DNA of 25,844 nucleotides from a virus, in the IMG/VR virus record IMGVR_UViG_3300009183_000331, positions 1 through 25,844 of that record. One strand, 5' to 3'. Both the position numbers and the translations under genes were made by a program. Position 1 is the stretch's first letter. Every line of letters starts with the position of its first letter. Shown here piece after piece: positions 1 through 9,782 of this stretch. Under the pieces are notes generated by a model that did no database searches, was not told the origin of the DNA, and worked only from the letters and a program-made list of their open reading frames with translations.

Positions 1-25
1 AATCCATGAAACCCATAAGAACCCC

Positions 26-514
26 TTATCCGCGAACTCCATCAGCGTTAATGTTGAGTTTTGTGCAAGCAGCCTTGACCATAATTGGGGTCACGCCCGG
101 CTTAATTTCCCAATGCATAAAATCTTGAGCACGCCAGTCCCCTCCCCATTGAATCCATTTGCCATACCGCTGTTTCATCACAGCAATAGCAGCCTTAGTC
201 TTTACTTGACTAAAAAACTTCTTGCCCCAGTTAGAGTTCTGAGCACCTTCCTGAGACCAATTCAGGTCTATGGCGCTCCCGGAAGCATGATTAGATTTAC
301 GGCCCGGAGCACCATTAGCGTCCCGATTGTTGTAACCACCTTCATCTGTAGGCCCAATATCAATACGGCGCACAGACTTGTTGTAGTCAGCCGCTACAGC
401 AAGCAGCAACGGGGCAGCATCCTCAGCCAACGTGAGGCGACGATCCGCACCCGGAACTTTCTTAGTTACAAGGTGTTTAGGGGGCACAACCCACCCGTTA
501 AGTGATTGGGTCAC
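26..514 (-). CDS. M15-family peptidoglycan peptidase (endolysin)
   Basis: This 162-aa protein is a zinc D,D- or L,D-type peptidase that would cut peptide bonds in peptidoglycan and release progeny phage. The M15 signature SNHASGSAIDLN spans residues 74-85 and gives the expected zinc ligands H76 and D83. The second motif, DFMH at 131-134 followed by WE, supplies H134 as third ligand and D131 as the likely catalytic acid, in the D-x-x-H arrangement of phage M15 endolysins. There is no signal peptide, so export would depend on a holin, and the holin candidate lies immediately upstream. No separate cell-wall-binding domain is visible, so this is a compact single-domain lysin. The start codon is GTG and overlaps the stop of the holin candidate by 4 bases (GTGA). 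The fold and cleavage class are well supported by the motifs; the exact bond cut is not. Confidence 0.9.
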   Translation of the reverse strand: MTQSLNGWVVPPKHLVTKKVPGADRRLTLAEDAAPLLLAVAADYNKSVRRIDIGPTDEGGYNNRDANGAPGRKSNHASGSAIDLNWSQEGAQNSNWGKKFFSQVKTKAAIAVMKQRYGKWIQWGGDWRAQDFMHWEIKPGVTPIMVKAACTKLNINADGVRG

Positions 515-711
515 GAAACACTCGCATCAGCACCCACACCGTACTGCCGTGTCAACGGAGTAATGTAAGCAATACCAAACGTGGCAATGGCCCCGATGAG
601 ACTGCCAAGAATAGGGTCAACATTAGGAATACCTTGAGCAGCCCAAGCCAAAACAGCGGCAATAAGCAGCAGCGAGAAGTGACGTACTGGGGCTGGAAGT
701 TTGTCTAACAT
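511..711 (-). CDS. Two-helix holin candidate
   Basis: This 66-aa protein has two hydrophobic segments, roughly residues 10-28 (ending AAQGI) and 34-53, joined by a short Asn/Pro/Asp turn, and ends in a soluble tail with the motif TPLTRQYGVGA. Size, two membrane spans and a place directly before the M15 lysin fit a holin that opens the inner membrane for the signal-less endolysin. I recall the TPLTRQYGVGA ending from actinophage holins, but this is memory, not a search result. The start ATG shares one base with the upstream stop (TAATG) and follows a strong Shine-Dalgarno sequence AAAGGAG at 717-723, five bases before the start. It overlaps the lysin start by 4 bases, so the two should be made together. 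Confidence 0.8.
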   Translation of the reverse strand: MLDKLPAPVRHFSLLLIAAVLAWAAQGIPNVDPILGSLIGAIATFGIAYITPLTRQYGVGADASVS

Positions 712-1004
712 TATTTCTCCTTTAGATCAATACCTAAATGGTCAGCGATTGCTTGGGTGATAAGAGTATTCTTATACGTTTCACGCGCTACATCTGGTAA
801 TGAAAGGCCACCGTTAGCCTTGGGATTAATAGGATACGTTGCTTTAGTAACTTCTTCGACCACAATGTCATGGATCTGTTTCACCAAATGGCGCACTATC
901 CAGCGTGTAGCGATAGCAATTGCCCCTATCACACCGCAAATAGTGCCTATATCGGCAACATCCAACCCATTATTGTTAATGTCGAAGAATCCAGCGAGTA
1001 CCAT
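711..1004 (-). CDS. Small membrane protein of the lysis cassette, DUF2746-like
   Basis: The 97-aa product has one hydrophobic segment at about residues 18-36 and then a charged, mostly helical tail with RHLVKQIHDIVVEEV. Near the N-terminus, FDINNNGLDVAD (residues 7-18) looks like a dockerin or EF-hand calcium loop placed just before the membrane span. The later segment around NGGLSLPDVARET recalls the SLRD-type motif of DUF2746 proteins that sit beside actinophage lysis genes; I could not check this. It may be a second holin, an antiholin or a spanin-like accessory. A GGAAAGGG ribosome site precedes its ATG, 17 bases after the upstream glycine-rich gene ends, and its stop overlaps the start of the holin candidate. 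Existence as a gene is secure; function is open. Confidence 0.75.
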   Translation of the reverse strand: MVLAGFFDINNNGLDVADIGTICGVIGAIAIATRWIVRHLVKQIHDIVVEEVTKATYPINPKANGGLSLPDVARETYKNTLITQAIADHLGIDLKEK

Positions 1005-1021
1005 GAGCAGCCCTTTCCGGC

Positions 1022-1819
1022 TTAACCAATTCGATAACGTATTACGACAATTCCTGTACCACCTGCACCGCCACCAACGCCACCGTTGCCCGTGTTTGCA
1101 GCACCAGTTGAAGTACTAATGTTGTCTCGACCTGTACCGCCACCACCAGCGCCATAGGAAACTGAAGAACCAGTAATCGTTAATGCAGTAGCAGCACCAC
1201 CGCCGCCACCGCCACGGTAGGTACCATTGCTACCATTTCCAGCAGAACCGCCACCGCCTCCGCCTCCGCCGTTACCGTCGTAGTCGTCAGCACTTACACC
1301 TTGACCACCAGAGTACGTTCCACCACCGCCAGAACTCCACGGTGAATTGACATGATAGCCAGCGCCGCCACCACCACCGGAGCCACCATTTGTTCCGCTG
1401 CCGCCGTTACCTCCGCCATCATCGCCTTGAGCACCGCCATTGCCACCGGGTCCAGACGTAATGGAATTAAAAATAGAAGAGCCGCCACCAGCAGCGACAG
1501 TTAAAGACAGCGCTCCAAGGGCAAGAGAACCAGCAAGCGTCTGCTTGACACCGCCGGCACCGCCACCACCAGCGCCACCAAGATCAGTGTTACTTGCTCC
1601 AGCACCGCCGCCGCCAACAATCAGCCAATCAAACGGTTGAATATTATTAGTGACAGTAAATGTTCCTGCGCCAGCCGTAGTAAAAGCATGAACACGATAC
1701 ACACCACCAGTAACAGTTCCAGTCTGACCGCTGCTAGTAAACGTAGTAATAGTGCCGCCAGTGGCATTGTTAAATTTGCCTGAACTAGCGACAGCAGCAA
1801 AAATAATACTGCTAGGCAC
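1022..1819 (-). CDS. Glycine-rich fibre-tip or adhesin-like protein (copy 2)
   Basis: This 265-aa protein has an N-terminal beta domain (residues 1-65, with NNATGGTITTFTSSGQTGTV) leading to FDWLIVGGGGAG near residue 63. About 170 residues of Gly-rich loops follow, and a conserved end GIVVIRYRIG. It is clearly paralogous to the protein at 6658-7476, which has the same N-terminal domain, the same hinge and nearly the same last ten residues. Long Gly-rich segments separated by variable polar loops resemble the polyglycine sandwich of receptor-binding adhesins that cap some T-even phage fibres (S16/T2 gp38). That parallel is structural inference. Its start is GTG and overlaps the end of the preceding fibre gene by 8 bases, so it is probably coupled to that fibre and may be its tip. 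An ordinary fibre or decoration protein is the alternative. Confidence 0.75.
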   Translation of the reverse strand: MPSSIIFAAVASSGKFNNATGGTITTFTSSGQTGTVTGGVYRVHAFTTAGAGTFTVTNNIQPFDWLIVGGGGAGASNTDLGGAGGGGAGGVKQTLAGSLALGALSLTVAAGGGSSIFNSITSGPGGNGGAQGDDGGGNGGSGTNGGSGGGGGAGYHVNSPWSSGGGGTYSGGQGVSADDYDGNGGGGGGGGSAGNGSNGTYRGGGGGGAATALTITGSSVSYGAGGGGTGRDNISTSTGAANTGNGGVGGGAGGTGIVVIRYRIG

Positions 1820-2597
1820 TTAAATCACCAGCGGCAAACCAAGTATTGGTATCCCTTTTAACAAGTACTGCTGACGACCATTGAGTACGCAACTTCAAAC
1901 CCGGAGTGCTATTGATTGTTACTCCAGCACCAGCCGTTATTGTTGTTTGACCAGCGCCAGTTTGAACAATAAGAATTAGAGTTCCAGTAGGGAAAGCAAC
2001 ACTTGAGTTTGGTGGGACAGTAAGAGTGTTCGCTGTAGCAACAAGCATTTCAACCTGTTTGCCAGCATCACCAAGAACCAGCGTGTAAGAAGCCGTTTGA
2101 GGATTAATAGTTACGCTAGTAAGCGATGTAGCAAGATTAGTTACGGAAGACTGAGCAATGTTAGTCAACGTATTAGAGGAGCCGCTAATGGTTTTATTTG
2201 TAAGAGTTTGAGTAAAAGTAGTGCCCACAACGGCACCAGTAATACCATGAACAGTCGTCGAAGAGTTCACATGCAAGTTGGCTTCATTAGCATCCGTAGC
2301 CGTAAAAATATGCTCAGTAGCGGCATTAGCGGCATGGCTAGTAATAGAAGTACCATCAGCAGCACGACCATTGGTGATTCCGTCATTAAAGACAGTAAGC
2401 ACATTGCCAGCACGAGAGACACAAAGAATTTTTTCTTCCGCTGCCTTAGCGCGGTCAATGACAATATAGAACGGACCGACACTGCCATCGGGCCAGTTGG
2501 TAAGATCGTCACAATAAATAGTTAAGTTAGCAGTGGAGTTACCCAAAGCCTGTGTAAGTACGGCTGGCTGTGCGCCGCCCGAATATTGTCGCCTCAT
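1812..2597 (-). CDS. Tail fibre protein
   Basis: The product is 261 aa if it starts at the ATG at 2597, which overlaps the upstream stop as ATGA and has GGAGAG at 2604-2609, six bases away. A longer reading from 2636 would overlap the upstream gene by 43 bases and lacks such a site. The N-terminal part (about residues 18-75, GSVGPFYIVIDRAKAAEEKI) is a beta domain common in environmental phage fibres. A middle stretch has the VGTTFTQTLTNKTISG type of repeat typical of fibre shafts. The C-terminal 85 residues (LGDAGKQVEM, then LTVPPNSSVAFPTGTLI, ending FAAGDLSA) form a widespread fibre end domain. It lies between the large tail protein and the glycine-rich protein, which fits an attachment fibre or a fibre-tip carrier. 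Confidence 0.8.
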   Translation of the reverse strand: MRRQYSGGAQPAVLTQALGNSTANLTIYCDDLTNWPDGSVGPFYIVIDRAKAAEEKILCVSRAGNVLTVFNDGITNGRAADGTSITSHAANAATEHIFTATDANEANLHVNSSTTVHGITGAVVGTTFTQTLTNKTISGSSNTLTNIAQSSVTNLATSLTSVTINPQTASYTLVLGDAGKQVEMLVATANTLTVPPNSSVAFPTGTLILIVQTGAGQTTITAGAGVTINSTPGLKLRTQWSSAVLVKRDTNTWFAAGDLSA

Positions 2598-4483
2598 TGT
2601 ATACTCTCCACTATTAGGGTAAATGTTCCTTGCCAAGACTTACCATTCATGGTCAACTTTTCAGGAGACCAAAGAAAATCTTTTCCATATACTTGATATG
2701 AGATACCTGACTCTTGCATAGTAAATAATTTGCGACTTTCAACAAGATCAACAAGAGCCAAATACGTTTGCAAAGGATCACGATTATAAGTAATAGTATC
2801 AATAGTTAATTCTTCATAGTTCATAATTGGTAGCGTCCACCGAGAAGTTCTACCCTGCACAGGGATAGCGCGATGCTCCCAACGACTAAAATGAGGGGAA
2901 GTAGTTACGTCATCACTACGGCGCAAAACAAACCGAGAATCTAAACGAGAATATTGAACACCATCAAGAGAAGCATTACCGCTACGGATAGAACCCTGTT
3001 GAGCAAACGTACCAAGGCGAATAAAACCAGTAGAATCATACGAAATATCTAAATCAACTTCACCAACAAGAGGCTCCCATTTAGCCTGCACATACAAACC
3101 AGTTTTAAGATCCTCAATACCAAACGACATAGTGCCCTGCTGTAGCCAGCCAGCCTCAACAAAATCACTACTAGCAAACCACACACCTTCACCATCTACA
3201 GAAAACACTTGTTTATCTAGGAAGGTAGTAACGGATCGCGTTATGCTTGCTGCCACAGTCACAGCAGCAATATCATTAGCGTAAGCAGGAGTAAGAGCGC
3301 TAGTAGTTGTTGTTCCTAAATCCATTCGACCCAAACCAGACACAGGATTTTCAGGAAAGTATTCGCTATCAAGGGTGTAGTCACCATTCATTGATGACAC
3401 GCCATACCAAATGAATCTACTCTGCCCCTCAAAGCAACGAACAGGCTCATCCGTGGGAATGATAGGTCCGAGCGTAAGATCGCCGCTAGTATTTGCGGTA
3501 GCCATACGGACACCAAAATTAGTACCAATCATTATAAACCCAAGATACGATTCTATAACGTAACCAATCTCCCCATCGGGAAGAGTCGCAGCAACAACCG
3601 CTGGAGTAAGACCAGTACCATCTTGCGAAATACCAACACGATGCACAACATACTTATCTTGCACACCGCCCAGAACATAAATACAAGTGTCGCCGGGGGC
3701 AGCGGATTGCCAACGAAAAGCCGGTGCCGGATTAGTGTAAATGAGTGTCCCGGTACTGCCAGCAGTAATGTCGCGCAAAGTATTCTGAACGCCAGCAAGA
3801 AGAAAATCTTTTTCATACGCAATAAAATTAGCGTTAGCGTAAGTGCCTTTAAGCGTAGAGCCAACCCCCGGACCAGCAGTTTCATACACTTTGCCATCGT
3901 TGTGCAGGGTAGTAACTTTAGAACCAAAATTAGCAATATCAATAACAGGATGCCCACTATTAGGGACAGTGCTACCGGCAGACGCAGTGCTACCTACCGA
4001 GAGTGCGTCGTACCACCAAATAGTTTCATTGTTAATAACAGCAAGATAGTCACCGTAAGTAGTTAAGAAAGTAGAACCAGAAAACCCATCTGTCCCATAC
4101 AGTTGTTTAGTCGCTGGAAGCAATTCGCAACGCCACTCAGTCCACGGATTGATACCAAACGAAGTATTAAAACGGTAAGGCAAAGAATCATCACGGTCCA
4201 CGTTTGTTTGACCAGCGCCCTGATGCCACGACTGCATTTGCTGCCGCCAAACATTCTGAGGAAGCAACAACAAATCTCGTTGAGAATCCACGTTACGCTG
4301 CTGAACTACCTCAAACGATTCACGCTTATAGCGACCTTCACCAACATAACTAGGAGAAGTATCAATCAAATAAGGGACACCATCAATACCAATAACGCTA
4401 GGAGAAAAATTTGAAGACAACGCAGCAGTAGATTGATTGAACGGTTCATCAAACGGTTGAGTAATCTGCGTCCCATACACCAT
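2594..4483 (-). CDS. Large tail protein, nozzle-like (beta-rich)
   Basis: This 629-aa protein follows the head-tail connector gene with a TAATG overlap. It is beta-strand rich throughout, with repeated short units such as TTYGDYLAVIN, TLHNDGKVYE and DTCIYVLGGVQDK spaced as in propeller blades between about residues 140 and 350. The C-terminal part (about residues 430-629) looks like a beta-sandwich, with KTGLYVQAKWEPL and RWEHRAIPV. In podoviruses a protein of this size and position right after the connector is the tail nozzle (T7 gp12-like), which makes the lower tail tube. I assign it by position and strand pattern only; I do not recognise a specific family signature. A minor tail protein is the alternative. 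A good GGAG site stands seven bases before its ATG. Confidence 0.65.
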   Translation of the reverse strand: MVYGTQITQPFDEPFNQSTAALSSNFSPSVIGIDGVPYLIDTSPSYVGEGRYKRESFEVVQQRNVDSQRDLLLLPQNVWRQQMQSWHQGAGQTNVDRDDSLPYRFNTSFGINPWTEWRCELLPATKQLYGTDGFSGSTFLTTYGDYLAVINNETIWWYDALSVGSTASAGSTVPNSGHPVIDIANFGSKVTTLHNDGKVYETAGPGVGSTLKGTYANANFIAYEKDFLLAGVQNTLRDITAGSTGTLIYTNPAPAFRWQSAAPGDTCIYVLGGVQDKYVVHRVGISQDGTGLTPAVVAATLPDGEIGYVIESYLGFIMIGTNFGVRMATANTSGDLTLGPIIPTDEPVRCFEGQSRFIWYGVSSMNGDYTLDSEYFPENPVSGLGRMDLGTTTTSALTPAYANDIAAVTVAASITRSVTTFLDKQVFSVDGEGVWFASSDFVEAGWLQQGTMSFGIEDLKTGLYVQAKWEPLVGEVDLDISYDSTGFIRLGTFAQQGSIRSGNASLDGVQYSRLDSRFVLRRSDDVTTSPHFSRWEHRAIPVQGRTSRWTLPIMNYEELTIDTITYNRDPLQTYLALVDLVESRKLFTMQESGISYQVYGKDFLWSPEKLTMNGKSWQGTFTLIVESIQ

Positions 4484-5382
4484 TATATACTCCGAATGTA
4501 TGAAATTCGTGACGTTAAGCGAGCCGCTTCTTCCAAAATTCTCATCTTATAATCGCGTTCAACACGAGCAGCAGTGTTCAAGTTAGACCCAGCAACTACC
4601 TCATTAGCACGACGAGCATCACCTTGCACTTGAACTTGCCCACGCTGCGACTCACCAGTACGCAGTAACGTAGCAAGACATCCAAGAGTAGGAATATCAA
4701 CCATGCTTGCACCCAAACCACACACATCAGTCACACTGTCAGACAATTCAGTGGCTTGATTAAAAGGTGCTTTGTATAAAAATTGGATCTCTGTACCGCT
4801 AGGAATATTACGGAGCAAACGAATGTATGAAGTAAGGTCTGATTCAGAGCCACTATTTAGTTGCATACGATACGCATTATTAGGAATGTCATACCAAACA
4901 TCAGGAGAACCCGGCATACGGTAACGTACCCGTAAAAGGCTAATCATGTTGAGCGCTTCTTCAGGAATTTCATACGTTTGCCAAGTAGGATCAACGTCTT
5001 CTGTCCAAGAAGCAACCTGATATAACCCATTTTCTGGGCTAGACAAGCGAAGAATTTCTTGATTCATTGTCTGAAACATGTACCAGTCAGTGACTTTAGG
5101 TTTAATGAAAACAAAATCACCTACGGCAAGGTCCTTTTTAGGGCTGTTATCAAAACCGGGAATAACATTCACACTATTGGAAGCAGTATCAATGCCCCTA
5201 ACAAACCACACATTTAGGCCACCGGATATAATCATTCCCTGTGTAATGCCTGACACATCCATGTCAAGGACAAGGCTTGTATCTTCAGCGGTATAGGTTT
5301 GGGCAACAAGGTTAATCTGGTCATTGTTAGAGCCAAAAGCCATACGACGAGTATCACTCACTAAATCAAGCATCGTTGTCAT
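4483..5382 (-). CDS. Head-tail connector protein
   Basis: The 299-aa product begins with a short helix (MLDLVSDTRRMAFG), then a small beta domain with TSLVLDMDVSGITQGMII. The helix-turn segment TMNQEILRLSSPENGLYQV follows near residues 107-125, and further beta and helical parts end in ARVERDYKMRILEEAARL. I recall the SSPENGLYQV segment and this domain order from head-to-tail connector proteins of actinophages. The role would be to bind the portal ring and seat the tail, as gp11 does in T7. The gene sits between a glycosyltransferase (ATGA overlap) and the tail protein (TAATG overlap). GGAGG lies seven bases before the ATG. Family recall is moderately firm, but no search could be run. Confidence 0.7.
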   Translation of the reverse strand: MTTMLDLVSDTRRMAFGSNNDQINLVAQTYTAEDTSLVLDMDVSGITQGMIISGGLNVWFVRGIDTASNSVNVIPGFDNSPKKDLAVGDFVFIKPKVTDWYMFQTMNQEILRLSSPENGLYQVASWTEDVDPTWQTYEIPEEALNMISLLRVRYRMPGSPDVWYDIPNNAYRMQLNSGSESDLTSYIRLLRNIPSGTEIQFLYKAPFNQATELSDSVTDVCGLGASMVDIPTLGCLATLLRTGESQRGQVQVQGDARRANEVVAGSNLNTAARVERDYKMRILEEAARLTSRISYIRSI

Positions 5383-6434
5383 GCTGCGGCCTCCAAATAA
5401 AACTTTACATTAGCAGTAAGTCTACCGTCATACGGATCTAACTTTACCGCTTCCATACCATGAAACGCTGCCTCACGGTAATATTCCAGCCTAAAAGCCG
5501 CTACAGCGGCAAGATCATGCGCTCTACTTCCCCAAGCCCAAGACTCAGTAAGGTAAGTAAGAGGACGGGTAGTTATCTTTAATGCCGCTGTTGCAGACTG
5601 TAAACAGATTTGCCATAGTTCCATGTCGTGTGCCCATTGAGCATACTCAAGAAGAGCCTCACGGGATTCAGGATCTTCCTCAGTAGCCCACCCAAGCCAG
5701 TCACCCTGCTCCCACTTATCTGTAGACAACTGGGCAATGTACCGCATAGACCTAGCCCTTTCAGGCCGCCACACTGCCCTAGGTAAAGACAAGTGCCGCT
5801 TAAATTCCGCTATTGCCGCATCGTTACGGCCAGCAAAAAGGTACTCACGAGCAAGGTAATGAGCATTACGATCATCATCAGGATCCTCCTCGACCGCTAA
5901 CTCAAGCAGCGGAAAGTATTGTCCACGGGATTTATTCTCATCAGGATGATGATGAATCTCTAGCCCATACCAGCCCTGTACTTCTTCACCCTTAGGCATG
6001 ATGACTTCATGGACGGGGTGTTTCCAATAATATCCATGACGCGCATGAATTTTGTCACCCCCGTATTGCAGTCCGGGTTTACCATTAACCCATGACCATG
6101 TGTACTGATAGCGAGGACGAGTCACCCCATCAGCATGTGCGGCCTTTAGATGCTCCACCCAGCCCTCTACAAGAACTTCATCCATATCCAGCGCTACGCA
6201 AAGATCAGCGTCTTCCGGGACCATTTGAAGACTCAGATTTCTAGCATTATCAAATCGCCAAGGATCAAACTTCCATCGCTCTACATGGATACCTAAATCA
6301 CGAGCGAGTGTGACAGTGTTATCGGTTGAGCCGGTATCAAGGATAGTGAGGTAGTCGGCTTCTTTAGCAGACTCGTACCATCGTTCTACAAACTGCTCTT
6401 CGTTCTTAGCAATAGTGTAGACGGCTATCTTCAT
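5379..6434 (-). CDS. GT2-like glycosyltransferase with helical C-terminal half
   Basis: This 351-aa protein has a GT-A family 2 domain over about residues 1-200. It shows an N-terminal strand with AVYTIAKNEEQF, the nucleotide-sugar site DTGSTDNT at 33-40, and DMDE at 83-86, which is the metal-binding DxD. The second half is all-helical with tandem degenerate units (for example NAHYLAREYLFAGRNDAAIAE) that look like TPR-type repeats. It would transfer a sugar from a nucleotide donor to an acceptor. It lies inside the late structural operon beside fibre genes and overlaps the connector gene by ATGA. That context points to a virion protein or a host surface glycan as acceptor rather than phage DNA. 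There is a 25-base gap upstream and no clear Shine-Dalgarno sequence, so it may be made at a lower level than its neighbours. The enzyme class is secure; the substrate is unknown. Confidence 0.88.
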   Translation of the reverse strand: MKIAVYTIAKNEEQFVERWYESAKEADYLTILDTGSTDNTVTLARDLGIHVERWKFDPWRFDNARNLSLQMVPEDADLCVALDMDEVLVEGWVEHLKAAHADGVTRPRYQYTWSWVNGKPGLQYGGDKIHARHGYYWKHPVHEVIMPKGEEVQGWYGLEIHHHPDENKSRGQYFPLLELAVEEDPDDDRNAHYLAREYLFAGRNDAAIAEFKRHLSLPRAVWRPERARSMRYIAQLSTDKWEQGDWLGWATEEDPESREALLEYAQWAHDMELWQICLQSATAALKITTRPLTYLTESWAWGSRAHDLAAVAAFRLEYYREAAFHGMEAVKLDPYDGRLTANVKFYLEAAA

Positions 6435-6459
6435 TATGAGGCAGTCATTTCAATTAATC

Positions 6460-6654
6460 CTAACTATCAATTAAAGGAGTAGAAAGTTGCTCAAATCCAG
6501 TAATTTCATTCCAAACAAAACCGTTACCTATTGCTTGTTCTTCGGTATATGGGATAAAAGTAAACCCATCTATACCTTCATTTTCCGCAACCCAAGCAGC
6601 GTCAGCAACTTCAATATTGACAACAATGCCATTTTTAATACGCGCAATATTCAT
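6460..6654 (-). CDS. Small hypothetical protein beside the fibre module
   Basis: The 64-aa product opens with the strand pair MNIARIKNGIVVNIEVAD and later has IGNGFVWNEITGFEQ. This layout resembles small phage proteins of the form 'ARVENGVVVEV ... VGxxYNG' that accompany fibre genes. I do not know its function. It begins three bases after the first glycine-rich gene, with a weak GGATAA site, and ends 25 bases before the glycosyltransferase. It could be a fibre assembly helper or a small virion protein. The coding assignment rests on length, compact packing and sensible composition. Confidence 0.6.
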   Translation of the reverse strand: MNIARIKNGIVVNIEVADAAWVAENEGIDGFTFIPYTEEQAIGNGFVWNEITGFEQLSTPLIDS

Positions 6655-6657
6655 TGA

Positions 6658-7475
6658 TTATCCAATCTGATATCTGACGATTACCGTTCCAGCAACCCCG
6701 TTACCGCCACCACCCCAATACTCGCCACCGTTACCTCCACCACCGCGTCCGGCTCCTTGACCCCAGCCGCCGCCGCCTGCATAGTTTGTTGCAGTTCCGT
6801 TAATAGAGTTACTTACAGAAGCGCCACTGCCTAAATCGTTGTAACCACCGCCACCGCCTGCTCCGCCACCGCCACCACCACGAACATCAGGATTGTCGTC
6901 AGGGTTTCCTGCACCGCCATTATTACCTTGTGATGGGCTTGTGGAAGGAACGTTTCCTGATCCTCCGGGTTGGTAACCATAGTTTGCGCCAGCACCACCA
7001 CCTGAACCACCACTGCCGCCACCACCAGCGCTGCCGCCACCACCACCACCAGCAGCAGAAAGTGAGTTAAAAGTAGTAGCGCCGCCAGCGCCTCCGCCAC
7101 CGGGATTTTGTCCCCCCGGACCACCACCTGCGCCACCAATAACAATGGCTTTAGCACCAGTTGATAAAGTTTGTGCAAGGAAAGAACGGTAGCCACCAGC
7201 GCCTCCGCCACCGCCGTAACCTGCTGCTTCTGGACCAGTAGCACCACCACCACCACCGCCAACCATTAAATAATCAAAAGGATTATTGGCAACAGTAATA
7301 GTTAAAGTTCCGCTGGATGTAAAAGTGTGAACGCGATATATTTTTCCTGTGACCGTTCCAGTTTGACCGGTACTCGTAAAACTCGTGATTGTGCCACCAG
7401 TAGCGTCGTTAAATGACGATCTACCAATTCCGCCAATAGGCGCATATATTTTCTTTGCTCTTCCCCATCTAGGCA

Positions 7476-7476
<1 letters not shown>
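6658..7476 (-). CDS. Glycine-rich fibre-tip or adhesin-like protein (copy 1)
   Basis: I place the start at the ATG at 7476 (MPRWGRAKKIYAP), which overlaps the collagen-like gene stop as TAATG and gives 272 aa. An upstream start at 7512 would extend 36 bases into that gene with no ribosome site. The N-terminal domain (FNDATGGTITSFTSTGQTGTV, then IYRVHTFTSSGT) leads to FDYLMVGGGGGG, and about 170 residues of Gly-rich loops follow, rich in Asn, Ser, Ala and Pro, ending in TVIVRYQIG. It is a paralogue of the protein at 1022-1819. Two such genes each following a fibre gene suggests two adhesin modules. The polyglycine-sandwich idea comes from T-even gp38-type tips and is inference. Translation probably depends on reinitiation after the collagen-like gene. 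Confidence 0.75.
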
Positions 7477-8960
<1,484 letters not shown>

Positions 8961-8968
8961 TACTTCTC

Positions 8969-9313
8969 CTAACCATGCATGTTGTACGGATTATCATACG
9001 TTTCAGGATAAACATTGTCAGTATAGACGTTCCTCCAAGTATAACCTGCCGCTGTCAGCGCGTCATACTCAAAAGATCCCACATCAGTACGAAAATCTGT
9101 GCCACCAAGAATAAAAGTATGAACATCAGGCTGCTGAATCTGACGAAACTCATCAAACGACTGGCCCTCTATAACAGTCCCATCGTTATAAATCAACACA
9201 CTATTCTGGGCAGAAGGAGAAAGAAAAAAAGACCACAACGGAGAAACATTAGGCCCATACTCAACACGAGGACCATACGTTCCCCTACCAAGCAACTGAA
9301 CCTGAACCGTCAT
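8969..9313 (-). CDS. Hypothetical protein before the collagen-like fibre
   Basis: The 114-aa product contains [20 protein letters not shown] near the N-terminus and the segments [18 protein letters not shown] and [12 protein letters not shown]. It is rich in aromatic residues and beta-prone, with an acidic, Tyr-rich end ([12 protein letters not shown]). It carries no signal peptide, membrane span or motif that I recognise. The start overlaps the previous stop as TAATG with an AAAGG site, and the collagen-like gene starts 8 bases after its end, its ribosome site partly inside this gene. Position suggests a virion protein that anchors or joins the fibre, but that is inference only. Confidence 0.65.
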   Translation of the reverse strand: MTVQVQLLGRGTYGPRVEYGPNVSPLWSFFLSPSAQNSVLIYNDGTVIEGQSFDEFRQIQQPDVHTFILGGTDFRTDVGSFEYDALTAAGYTWRNVYTDNVYPETYDNPYNMHG

Positions 9314-9516
9314 TACTTACCTTTCTTACTCGCTACAGAAGCATGATACTTACGACTAGCAGCCACACCCTGCTTCACAGTCTTAGCACCAGCCTTCTGA
9401 GTAAGATTAATTTTATCCCACTTTTTAGGATTACTACCGGCATGGTCAACAATAATACTCTTGCCAACCTTTTTAACAGTATGTTTCATACCATCAAGTT
9501 TTACTGTCTTTTTCAT
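9313..9516 (-). CDS. Small basic protein, Lys-rich
   Basis: I start this at the ATG at 9516 (MKKTVKLDG), which overlaps the previous stop as TAATG; a GTG twelve bases upstream is also possible. The 67-aa product has 17 Lys and 1 Arg against 3 Asp and no Glu, for a net charge near +15, plus three His. A beta-hairpin-like first half (TVKLDGMKHTVKKVGKSIIV) is followed by an Ala/Lys-rich tail ending SVASKKGK. It is the last of the strongly basic proteins encoded after the coat gene. DNA binding inside the head, or binding to capsid, would suit the charge. I know no family for it. Confidence 0.6.
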   Translation of the reverse strand: MKKTVKLDGMKHTVKKVGKSIIVDHAGSNPKKWDKINLTQKAGAKTVKQGVAASRKYHASVASKKGK

Positions 9517-9782
9517 TAACAGTCCCACGCTCTCAACGATTTATTGATACGACTATTAGGATCCTTCGCTGTCTTAGCAGAAGTATTGACCCTCTTCATA
9601 CCCTCCATACGAGCACAAAAAGATTTCCTACGGGCAGCAGACTTAGGAGATTTCTTAGCCTCAGCCATTTTTACAGGAGGCTTAAGATTCATACCCTGAG
9701 CCTTAGCAGACGCACGACCCTTAGCGTTCAAACCACCCTTAGGATTCTTTCCTGCTTTACGCTGCCACGCCGGAGTAGCCAT
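9516..9782 (-). CDS. Basic phage protein, DUF6321-like
   Basis: This 88-aa protein begins MATPAWQRKAGKNPKGGLNAKGRAS and contains KSPKSAARRKSFCARMEGM and a closing NSRINKSLRAWDC. This combination of GGLNAKGRAS, RRKSFCARM and SLRxWxC recurs in many environmental phages, which I remember as the DUF6321 family; the name should be checked. It carries 23 Lys/Arg against 4 Asp/Glu in 88 residues and two Cys (C56 and the final residue). Function is not established. Charge, small size and place in the late operon suggest a nucleic-acid-binding or head protein. The gene is TAATG-coupled on both sides. Confidence 0.8.
   Translation of the reverse strand: MATPAWQRKAGKNPKGGLNAKGRASAKAQGMNLKPPVKMAEAKKSPKSAARRKSFCARMEGMKRVNTSAKTAKDPNSRINKSLRAWDC

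Noticed and set aside
2598-2636. Start of the fibre gene at 2636
   Set aside because: It would overlap the tail gene by 43 bases with no ribosome site, while the ATG at 2597 has GGAGAG and an ATGA junction.
3623-4414. Plus-strand open frames opposite the large tail gene
   Set aside because: They are shadows of the minus-strand tail gene, with poor composition and no start signals.
5379-6434. Glycosyltransferase as a DNA base-glucosylating enzyme
   Set aside because: It has the GT2 motifs rather than the fold of T4-type DNA glucosyltransferases and no base-modification gene is seen nearby.
6831-7262. Val/Ala-rich minus-strand frame inside the first glycine-rich gene
   Set aside because: It is a frame-shifted reading of Gly codons and has no independent start signal.
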